Of a DNA stretch of 12,825 nt, positions 6,940 to 12,825 are shown piece by piece; position 1 is the stretch's first letter, and every line of letters begins with the position of its first letter. This DNA comes from Pseudomonadota bacterium. Lineage in GTDB: Bacteria; Pseudomonadota; Gammaproteobacteria; Xanthomonadales; Xanthomonadaceae. The notes under the pieces are model-generated. The model ran no database searches and was not told the origin of the DNA. It saw only the letters and a program-made list of their open reading frames with translations. Location of the stretch: contig JAEWGI010000044.1 in assembly GCA_023388355.1 (NCBI GenBank), positions 1-12,825 of the forward strand, given 5' to 3'. The translations under genes and the position numbers were made by a program.

Positions 6940-7179
6940 TCAGCCGTGGCCGGGGTCCGCGGGAAGCGGCGCGTCGGCCTGCTCCGCGTCCTCGGCCGGC
7001 TCGTCGACGGAGTCGTCGGCGGCGGGCGCCTGCTCCGCTTCCTCCTCCTCCACGTCCTCTGCATCCTCGACATCCTGCGCGTCGACGGCCCGCACCAGCG
7101 GACCCTTGTTGCCGCAGGCGGCCAGGTTGAGGGCAAACAGCAGCGCCAGCGGCACCAGGAGAACGGGGAATCTGCGCAT
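6940..7179 (-). CDS. lptM: Small LptM (YifL)-like lipoprotein
   Basis: A 79-residue lipoprotein. The signal peptide [22 protein letters not shown] has lipobox LAAC with C22 as the lipidated Cys. It is followed by GNKGPLV, matching the CG-x-KGPL signature of the LptM/YifL family, which in E. coli helps LptD mature its disulfides for LPS export. A gene of this family directly before dapF is common. The tail (31-79) is odd: 20 Asp or Glu out of 49 residues and no Lys or Arg, whereas E. coli LptM has a Pro/Gln/Thr-rich tail. The chosen ATG at 7179 starts the signal peptide; an upstream ATG at 7236 would bury it. No Shine-Dalgarno is visible. The name is by motif and position; the function here is inferred. 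Confidence 0.82.
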   Translation of the reverse strand: MRRFPVLLVPLALLFALNLAACGNKGPLVRAVDAQDVEDAEDVEEEEAEQAPAADDSVDEPAEDAEQADAPLPADPGHG

Positions 7180-7185
7180 GGCTGC

Positions 7186-7191
7186 AGTGTA
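7186..7191 (-). promoter_or_regulatory. -10-like hexamer six bases before the lptM start
   Basis: TACACT on the minus strand is followed by six bases and then the ATG. Transcription would begin at or next to the start codon, giving a leaderless message, which fits the missing Shine-Dalgarno. No good -35 is seen, so this is tentative. Confidence 0.3.
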
Positions 7192-7239
7192 GCCCGGGCG
7201 ACCGGACAGTGACGAGACCCGCGGCGCAGGCGCCACCGC

Positions 7240-7659
7240 TCAGCGTTCACCCGGGCGTCGATCGCCCGGCTGCGCCGGCTCGGGCCGACACCACAGCCAG
7301 GCGCCCACCACCGCCATGCAGCCGATCGGCAGCGCCACCAGCCACCAGCGGTGCCCGCCGCCCAGCAGCATCAGCGCCACCAGCAGCGCGGCCGACGCCA
7401 GCATCGTCCAGGTCGCCATCCACTTCGCGCGCCGCGCCACCGTGCGACCCGCCTGCCAGTCGCGGATCATCGGGCCGAAGCGCGGATCCGCGAGCAGACG
7501 CCGATGCAGCCGCTCGGACCCGCGCGCCGCCGCGAACGCCGACAGCAGCACGAACGGCACCGTCGGCAGGCCGGGCAGGAACATGCCCAGCAGGCCCAGG
7601 CCCAGGCTGGCATACGCCAGCAGCCACCAGGCCCAGCGGAAGCGGCGCTTCGGATGCAT
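7240..7659 (-). CDS. DUF454 (YbaN) family inner-membrane protein
   Basis: A 139-residue membrane protein of unknown role. The DUF454 signature is clear: [29 protein letters not shown] (helix about 8-28 plus a second hydrophobic stretch 32-44), then the amphipathic [22 protein letters not shown]. Two more helices follow at about 84-100 and 105-123, and a short polar Pro/Arg/Gly tail. The ATG at 7659 opens directly before the first helix with a basic MHPKRR leader. A longer frame-open extension to 7803 crosses the repeat at 7751-7790 and is spurious. It runs in the same direction as lptM, 60 bases ahead of it, and could be transcribed with it. No Shine-Dalgarno is visible. Confidence 0.87.
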   Translation of the reverse strand: MHPKRRFRWAWWLLAYASLGLGLLGMFLPGLPTVPFVLLSAFAAARGSERLHRRLLADPRFGPMIRDWQAGRTVARRAKWMATWTMLASAALLVALMLLGGGHRWWLVALPIGCMAVVGAWLWCRPEPAQPGDRRPGER

Positions 7660-7665
7660 GCGGAG

Positions 7666-7671
7666 ATGATA
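7666..7671 (-). promoter_or_regulatory. -10-like hexamer six bases before the DUF454 start
   Basis: TATCAT on the minus strand, then CTCCGC, then the ATG. The spacing equals that at lptM and suggests leaderless initiation. TATCAT is a fair match to TATAAT; the -35 region is unconvincing. Confidence 0.35.
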
Positions 7672-7750
7672 TCGGGAGTTGCCGGACCGGCTGGCGCCGT
7701 CCCCGACCCTTCCGGCACGCGGCGCAGGGAGCATGAGGCAGCGACGGCTT

Positions 7751-7790
7751 GTCTCCCCCCTCGTGCGGGGGAGGGCCGGGGCGGGGCAAC
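7751..7790. repeat. Xanthomonad-type GC-rich intergenic repeat with hairpin
   Basis: CTCCCCC (7753-7759) and GGGGGAG (7767-7773) pair perfectly around a seven-base loop and are followed by GGCCGGGGCGGGG. This resembles the widespread repeat CTCTCCCGC...GCGGGAGAGGGCCGGGG; plus-strand translation gives the telltale PPRAGEGRGG. It lies between the ptrB-like gene and the DUF454 gene. It may end ptrB transcription as a hairpin, though no T-run follows. Confidence 0.5.
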
Positions 7791-7837
7791 CGAAGCAGCG
7801 CATCCCGGAACGCGGGAGGCTGCCCGAAGCCGCTTCC

Positions 7838-9997
7838 CTACTTCACGCCCAGCCGATCAAGCATGAACGCATACATCTCGGCCTGCTCCCGGAACCGGCG
7901 GAAGCGCCCGGACTTGCCGCCATGCCCGGCCTCCATGTTGGTCCGGAACACGATCGGGCCGCTGCCGGTATCGACGTCGCGCAGCCGCGCCACGTACTTG
8001 GCCGGCTCCCAGTACTGCACCTGCGAATCCCACAGCCCGGTGCCGATGAACATGGCCGGATACGCCTGCGCCGTCAGGTTGTCGTAGGGCGAGTACCGGA
8101 GCATGTAGTCGTAGTACTCCTTCTCCTCCGGATTGCCCCACTCGTCGTACTCGTTGGTGGTCAGCGGGATGCTCGGGTCGAGCATCGTGGTGACCACGTC
8201 GACGAAGGGCACCTGCGACAGGATCACCCGGTAGCGATCCGGCGCCATGTTCGACACCGCTCCCATCAACAGGCCGCCGGCGCTGCCGCCGTAGGCCGCG
8301 ATGCGGTCCTTCGCGGCATAGCCTTGCTCGACCAGGAAATCGGTGACGTCGATGAAATCGGTGAAGGTGTTGACCTTGTTGAGCAGCTTGCCGTCCTCGT
8401 ACCAGCGGCGGCCCAGCTCCTGGCCGCCGCGGATGTGGGCCAGCGCGTAGACCATGCCGCGGTCGAGCAGGCTGACCGTGGTGACGCTGAAGCCCGGGTC
8501 CATCGACAGGCCGTAGCTGCCATAGGCGTACTGCAGCAGCGCCGCGCTGCCGTCGCGGACGAAGCCCTTGCGGTAGACCAGCGACACCGGGATCTTCTCG
8601 CCATCGCGCGCGGTCGCCCACACCCGCTCGGTCACGTACTGCGAGCGGTCGTAGCCGATCACCGGCTGCTGCTTGAGCACGATGCGCTCGCCGGTGGCGG
8701 TATCGAGTTCGTAGGTGGTGGCCGGCGTGGTCAGCGAGGTATAGGTGTAGCGCAGCTTCGTGGTGTCCGGCTCGGTATTGGCCGACATGCCCATCGAGTA
8801 GGCCGGCTCGTCGGCGCCGACGTACTCCGAGCCGCCGTCGCGGCGCAGGATGCGCACCCGTTCGAGCGCGTCGGAACGCTCGCCCAGGGCGATGAAGGCG
8901 TCGAACAGCTCGAAGCTTTCCAGGAACACGTCGGCGTCGTGCGCGACCAGGTCCCGCCAGTCCCGCCGCGAGGTCGACGCGGTCGCCGCCTGCACCAGCT
9001 TGAAGTTCTTCGCTCCGTCGGCATTGGTCAGGATCACCCAGCGCCCGTCGAGGTGGTCGGCGCTGTACTCCAGGTCGCGCTCGCGCGGGGCCAGCACGGT
9101 GAACTCGCGCGGGTCGGCCGCCGGCGCGTAGCGCAGCTCGTCCGACACCGTGCTGCTGACCCCGATCACGATGTAGCGGTCGTCGCGGGTGCGGTCCAGG
9201 CCCATGTAGAAGCTGTCGTCGTCCTCTTCGTACACCACCACGTCCTGCGCCGGATCGGTGCCGACGACGTGGCGCTTCACCCGCCGGGTCAGCAGGGTGT
9301 CGGGATCGTTCTCGACGTAGAGCACGGTGCGGTTGTCGTCGGCGAAGACCAGGTCGCCGGAGGTGCCGCGGATCTCCTCGGGGAAATCCGCCCCGGTCGT
9401 CAGGTCGCGGAAACGGAAGGTGTACTGGCGGCGGCCGTTGGTGTCATCGGCCCAGGCCATGATGGTGTTGTCCTGGCTGATCTCGTAGGCGCCAACCGAG
9501 TAGTAGTCCTTGCCTTCGGCCAGTGCGTTGACGTCGAGCAGGATCTGTTCGCCGGTAAAATCGCCGGCTTCGTTGGCGCGCTGGATCGACGCCGCGTCCA
9601 CGCCGGGACCATCCTGGCGCCGGGCGTGGATCGGGTAGTCGCGACCGGTCTCGTAGCGCGCGTAGTACCACCAGCCGCGTTCACGCGCCGGGATCGAACT
9701 GTCGTCCTGCCGGATGCGGCCGACGATCTCGTCGTACAGCCGGTCCTCGACCGCCTTGAGCGGCGCCATCACCTGGCTTGCGTACGCGTTCTCGGCCTCG
9801 AGGTAGGCCAGCATCGCCTTGTCCTGGCGCGTGTCGTCGCGCAGCCAGTAGTACTCGTCGCCGCGCTCGGCCCCATGCGGCGCCTTGACCATGTACGGGC
9901 GCTTCTCCGCATCGGGGGGTGTCGCATCGGCGGCAGTCGCGGGAATGTGGGTGAGCGTCATCAGGATCGTGGTCGCAAGGAGGATGGCGGTACGCAT
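7838..9997 (-). CDS. ptrB: Exported oligopeptidase B-type S9 serine peptidase
   Basis: A 719-residue S9A-type peptidase, predicted to cut short peptides after Arg or Lys. Residues 1-22 form a signal peptide (ending PATA before ADAT), so it is likely periplasmic; classical OpB is cytosolic. The beta-propeller domain spans roughly 90-440, with the OpB-like RIRQDDSSIPARERGWWYYAR (94-114). The alpha/beta-hydrolase domain follows, with the triad S572 (GGSAGG), D657 (LWDSQVQYWEPAK) and H692 (AGHGG). LTTNEYDEWGNPEE (612-625) matches the OpB loop whose acidic residue binds P1 Arg, supporting basic specificity. The C-terminus is complete and ends in TAG. No clear Shine-Dalgarno precedes the ATG at 9997. 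It follows the second S9 gene by 66 bases and may be co-transcribed. Confidence is high for the family, moderate for the exact specificity. Confidence 0.93.
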   Translation of the reverse strand: MRTAILLATTILMTLTHIPATAADATPPDAEKRPYMVKAPHGAERGDEYYWLRDDTRQDKAMLAYLEAENAYASQVMAPLKAVEDRLYDEIVGRIRQDDSSIPARERGWWYYARYETGRDYPIHARRQDGPGVDAASIQRANEAGDFTGEQILLDVNALAEGKDYYSVGAYEISQDNTIMAWADDTNGRRQYTFRFRDLTTGADFPEEIRGTSGDLVFADDNRTVLYVENDPDTLLTRRVKRHVVGTDPAQDVVVYEEDDDSFYMGLDRTRDDRYIVIGVSSTVSDELRYAPAADPREFTVLAPRERDLEYSADHLDGRWVILTNADGAKNFKLVQAATASTSRRDWRDLVAHDADVFLESFELFDAFIALGERSDALERVRILRRDGGSEYVGADEPAYSMGMSANTEPDTTKLRYTYTSLTTPATTYELDTATGERIVLKQQPVIGYDRSQYVTERVWATARDGEKIPVSLVYRKGFVRDGSAALLQYAYGSYGLSMDPGFSVTTVSLLDRGMVYALAHIRGGQELGRRWYEDGKLLNKVNTFTDFIDVTDFLVEQGYAAKDRIAAYGGSAGGLLMGAVSNMAPDRYRVILSQVPFVDVVTTMLDPSIPLTTNEYDEWGNPEEKEYYDYMLRYSPYDNLTAQAYPAMFIGTGLWDSQVQYWEPAKYVARLRDVDTGSGPIVFRTNMEAGHGGKSGRFRRFREQAEMYAFMLDRLGVK

Positions 9998-10018
9998 GGA
10001 GTTGTCAGGAAAGGTGGA

Positions 10019-10043
10019 CCCGCGGCGGTCGCCCGGCCGCGGG
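10019..10043. other. Inverted repeat between the two S9 peptidase genes
   Basis: CCCGCGG (10019-10025) pairs with CCGCGGG (10037-10043) around an 11-base loop in the 66-base gap. There is no T-run, so it is not a clear terminator. It could reduce read-through or protect the upstream message. Confidence 0.25.
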
Positions 10044-10063
10044 TGGGGGCGCCGGGCCCGGGC

Positions 10064-12190
10064 TCACTCGCCGGCGAGCTGCTGCCACAGGAAGGTCAGG
10101 TACAGCGCATCCATGTGCGCGGCCTGGCGGTTGTCGGCCGCGCCGCCGTGCCCGCCCTCGATGTTCTCGTAGTAGCGCACGTCCTTGCCCGCCGCCTGCA
10201 TCTTCGCGAACATCTTGCGCGCATGGCCCGGGTGGACGCGGTCGTCCCGGGTCGAGGTCAGCAGGATCGTCGCCGGGTAGTCCACCGCCGGATCGAACAG
10301 GTGGTAGGGCGAGAACGTGCGGATGAACTCCCACTCCTCCGGCTTGTCCGGATCGCCGTACTCGGCCATCCACGACGCGCCCGCCAGCAGCTTGTTGTAG
10401 CGCTGCATGTCCAGCAGCGGCACCTGGATCACGACCGCGCCGAACAGCTCCGGGTACTGGACCAGCATGTTGCCGGTGAGCAGGCCGCCGTTGCTGCCGC
10501 CGCGGATGCCGAGGTGGGCGGGCGAGGTGATGCCGCGCGCAATCATGTCCCGCGCCACCGCTGCAAAATCCTCGTACGCCTTGTGGCGATTGGCCTTGAG
10601 CGCGGCCTGGTGCCAGCGCGGGCCGTACTCGCCGCCGCCGCGGATATTGGCCACCGCGTACACGCCGCCCTTCTCCAGCCAGCCCTTGCCGACGCCGCCG
10701 GAATAGCCCGGCGTGAGCGAGATCTCGAATCCGCCGTAGCCGTACAGCAGGGTCGGATTGCGACCATCGAGGACCATGTCCTTCGGCCGCACCAGGAAGT
10801 ACGGAACCCGGGTGCCGTCCCTGGAGGTGGCGAAGTGCTGCTCGACCACATGCTTCGACGCATCGAAGAACGTCGGCATGGTCTTGAGCACTTCCGGCGC
10901 GCCCGCACCCTCGCCCGCATCGCCAAGCAGCAGCGTGGTCGGGGTGAGGTAGTCGGTGACGGTCAGCCACAGCGCGTCGGACTCATCGCTGTCCACCGCG
11001 CGGGCGCTGACCGTGCCGAACTCCGGCACCCCGCCCAGCGGGCGACGCGACCAGCCGTTCTCGCCCGGCGTGAGCACCGTCAGCCGGTTCTTGACGTCCT
11101 CGAGCACGTTCAGCACGAGGTGGTTCCTGGTCCACGACGAGCCGGCGAGCGAGGTCGTCTCCGTCGGCTCGAACAGGACATCGAAGTCGCGCTTGCCAGC
11201 CATGAAGGCGTCGAAGTTCGCCGCCAGCAGCGAGCCGGCCTTGTAGGTCTTGCCGCCAACCTCCCAGGGCTCGCGCAGTTCAAGCGTCAGCCACTGCCTG
11301 TGCACGCTCTTGTTGGCCGAGTTCGGCGCGTCGATCCGGACCAGCTCGCCATCCGCCCGCCGCAGGTACAGCTCGTCGTTGTAGAAGGCCAGCGTGCGAC
11401 TGACAAAATCACGCTCGAAGCCCGGCGTATGGTCGCGCATCGCGGCGATGTACATGTCGTCCGGCTTGCCTTCGTAGACAACCCGCGCGGATTCCAGCGG
11501 CGTGTCGCGCTTCCATTCCTTGACGAGGCGGGGGTAACCCGACCCGGTCATCGAGCCCGGGCCGAAATCGGTATAGGCATAAACCGTATCCCGGTCGATC
11601 CAGCCCAGCGCGCCCTTCGCCTCCTCGCGAAAGAAGCCGCCGTCGACCCAGGATTTCGTCGACAGGTCGAACTCGCGGGTCACGTCGGCATCGGCGCCAC
11701 CGCGCGAGAGCGCGACCAGGCAGCGGGTGTAGTCAGGCCGCAGGCAGTCGGCACCGTGCCAGACCCAGTTCTCACCCTCGGCCTTGTTCAGCGCGTCGAG
11801 GTCGATCAGCACCTCCCACTGCGGCTCCGGCTTGCGGTATTCCTCCAGCGTGGTGCGGCGCCACAGGCCGCGAGGATTCTGTTTGTCGCGCCAGAAGTTG
11901 TAGTACCACTCGCCCTGCTTGTAGACGCCGGGGATCTTCTCGTCGGAATCGTAGATCGCCAGCAGCTCGGCCTCGAGTTCCCTGAATTCCGGCGTTGCCG
12001 CCAGCTCGGCCTCGGCCTTCGCGTTCTGGCTCTTCACCCACTCAAGCGCCTTCGGATCCTCGACGCCTTCTAGCCACTGGTACGGATCGGACACCGCCGC
12101 CTCCTCGCTGGCATGGACCGGGCCTGCCGACAGGCCCACCGCAAGCGCAAGCGCCGCGGATACCGGAATCAACTTCGCCATGGCCATCAT
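10064..12190 (-). CDS. Exported prolyl oligopeptidase-type S9 serine peptidase
   Basis: A 708-residue peptidase of family S9A, predicted to cleave short peptides, possibly after proline. A signal peptide ends near residue 27 (SAGPVHA before SEE), implying a periplasmic enzyme. The N-terminal DPYQWLEGVEDPKALEWVKSQN segment (35-56) is the S9A hallmark. A beta-propeller follows (about 85-440), then the hydrolase domain with the triad S566 (GGSNGG), D649 (TRDDRVHPGHARK) and H681 (EGGHGG). R651 matches the substrate-binding Arg of prolyl oligopeptidase. Three Met codons open the frame (12190, 12187, 12181). AAGG sits three bases before the first, six before the second and twelve before the third, so the true start may be 12187 or 12181. 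It begins about 116 bases downstream of the rRNA terminator. No convincing promoter is seen. Confidence 0.93.
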   Translation of the reverse strand: MMAMAKLIPVSAALALAVGLSAGPVHASEEAAVSDPYQWLEGVEDPKALEWVKSQNAKAEAELAATPEFRELEAELLAIYDSDEKIPGVYKQGEWYYNFWRDKQNPRGLWRRTTLEEYRKPEPQWEVLIDLDALNKAEGENWVWHGADCLRPDYTRCLVALSRGGADADVTREFDLSTKSWVDGGFFREEAKGALGWIDRDTVYAYTDFGPGSMTGSGYPRLVKEWKRDTPLESARVVYEGKPDDMYIAAMRDHTPGFERDFVSRTLAFYNDELYLRRADGELVRIDAPNSANKSVHRQWLTLELREPWEVGGKTYKAGSLLAANFDAFMAGKRDFDVLFEPTETTSLAGSSWTRNHLVLNVLEDVKNRLTVLTPGENGWSRRPLGGVPEFGTVSARAVDSDESDALWLTVTDYLTPTTLLLGDAGEGAGAPEVLKTMPTFFDASKHVVEQHFATSRDGTRVPYFLVRPKDMVLDGRNPTLLYGYGGFEISLTPGYSGGVGKGWLEKGGVYAVANIRGGGEYGPRWHQAALKANRHKAYEDFAAVARDMIARGITSPAHLGIRGGSNGGLLTGNMLVQYPELFGAVVIQVPLLDMQRYNKLLAGASWMAEYGDPDKPEEWEFIRTFSPYHLFDPAVDYPATILLTSTRDDRVHPGHARKMFAKMQAAGKDVRYYENIEGGHGGAADNRQAAHMDALYLTFLWQQLAGE

Positions 12191-12275
12191 CCACCTTGAA
12201 AAAGTGCTCGAACGCTAGCACGGGCAAGCCGCCATCCCGCAGTGCCGAAAGTCGGCCACCTCCGGCCTGCACGCC

Positions 12276-12305
12276 AACGGTGGCGCAAAGAACGGTGGCG
12301 CAAAG
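12276..12305. repeat. Perfect 15-bp tandem duplication beside the rRNA terminator
   Basis: AACGGTGGCGCAAAG occurs twice in immediate succession (12276-12290 and 12291-12305). On the minus strand it follows the terminator T-tract, which runs on as TTTTTCTTT. It looks like a simple slippage duplication. Confidence 0.9.
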
Positions 12306-12336
12306 AAAAACCCCCAGCCTGACGGCTGGGGGTTTT
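12306..12336 (-). terminator. Intrinsic terminator of the rRNA operon
   Basis: CCCCCAGCC (12311-12319) and GGCTGGGGG (12324-12332) form a perfect 9-bp stem with a TGAC loop. It is extended by A:T pairs and followed on the minus strand by TTTTTCTTT. It begins about ten bases after the 5S 3' end. The plus strand also has TTTT after the stem, so it may act in both directions. Confidence 0.93.
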
Positions 12337-12346
12337 GGATAAAGAC

Positions 12347-12459
12347 CCTGGCGATGACCTACTCTCGCATGCGGATGCACACTACCATCGGCGCGTAAGC
12401 GTTTCACTTCCGAGTTCGGAATGGGATCGGGTGGTTCCACTCAGCTATTGTCACCAGGG
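12347..12459 (-). rRNA. rrf: 5S ribosomal RNA
   Basis: The minus strand carries the conserved 5S core GATCCCATTCCGAACTCGG and GAAGTGAAACGC, then CGCCGATGGTAGTGTG and GAGAGTAGGTCATCGCCAGG. The terminal stem pairs CCTGG at the 5' end with CCAGG at the 3' end. Length is about 113 bases; the ends may be off by a few bases. Confidence 0.95.
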
Positions 12460-12601
12460 AGACCGTGGAGGGTCGCCGGGACCGGACGGATTGATCCGTA
12501 CACGGAGCAGCGCTCACGCTCTCAAAGGGAAGGGAAGTAGCGAACTGTGTTGGTCCGAACGTCCGCGACGCATCGCAGAGTCCAAGGCCACTTGAGGTTA
12601 T
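12460..12601 (-). other. 23S-5S internal transcribed spacer
   Basis: About 140 bases with no tRNA cloverleaf visible. It includes a short inverted repeat, ACGGAT (12486-12491) and ATCCGT (12494-12499), and presumably carries RNase processing sites for pre-5S and pre-23S RNA. Confidence 0.7.

Positions 12602-12825
<224 letters not shown>

Noticed and set aside
902..7130. Long plus-strand open frames (about 902-2662, 2725-4506, 4116-7130) opposite hslU, hslV, the amidohydrolase, xerC and dapF
   Set aside because: The minus-strand genes are clearly real, with complete catalytic motifs. The plus frames have low-complexity translations and no start signals.
7679..12073. A 1464-codon open frame on the plus strand opposite both S9 peptidase genes
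   Set aside because: It mirrors the codon pattern of the two real genes, crosses their intergenic gap, shows no family motif, and has the Ala/Arg/Val/His-rich makeup of an antisense frame in GC-rich DNA.
12460..12601. A tRNA gene in the 23S-5S spacer
   Set aside because: No T-loop GTTCRA with a matching cloverleaf was found; only a short inverted repeat is present.

Overview
The window is GC-rich (roughly 70% by eye) and gene-dense, with nearly every gene on the minus strand. Gene content and order suggest a gammaproteobacterium of the Xanthomonadaceae (Lysobacter/Luteimonas/Xanthomonas relatives). On the minus strand the order is lptM-like lipoprotein, dapF, DUF484, xerC, then hslV and hslU, and the intergenic repeats resemble those scattered through xanthomonad genomes. 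The assignment rests on recalled gene order and protein similarity, not on a search.

Layout, left to right. 1-512 (plus): a possible upstream gene tail overlapping a small cytosine deaminase of the yeast Fcy1 type. 549-986 (minus): an unrecognised exported 145-residue protein. 1103-2497 and 2626-3177 (minus): HslU and HslV, the ATPase and peptidase of the HslUV protease. hslU carries an in-frame amber stop (1277-1279) after codon 406. The remaining 57 codons, including the normal C-terminus, are intact in the same frame. 3202-3229: a heat-shock (sigma-32-like) promoter motif just ahead of hslV. 3253-4158 (minus): an exported amidohydrolase lying between xerC and hslV. 4428-7179 (minus): a compact operon of lptM-like lipoprotein, dapF, DUF484 and xerC, with overlapping start and stop codons. 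7240-7659 (minus): a DUF454 (YbaN) inner-membrane protein. 7838-12190 (minus): two exported S9-family serine peptidases in tandem, one of oligopeptidase B type and one of prolyl-oligopeptidase type. 12306-12825 (minus): the end of an rRNA operon, with partial 23S, 5S and a strong intrinsic terminator.

How the genes work together. dapF makes meso-diaminopimelate for lysine and peptidoglycan. xerC resolves chromosome dimers. The small lipoprotein probably assists the LPS export machinery. hslVU forms the heat-shock protease. The two S9 enzymes probably trim peptides in the periplasm. I found no phage, insertion sequence, CRISPR array or toxin-antitoxin module. The most notable feature is the broken hslU, which as written would lose its sensor-2 arginine and the C-terminal tail needed to activate HslV, while hslV and its putative heat-shock promoter look intact.
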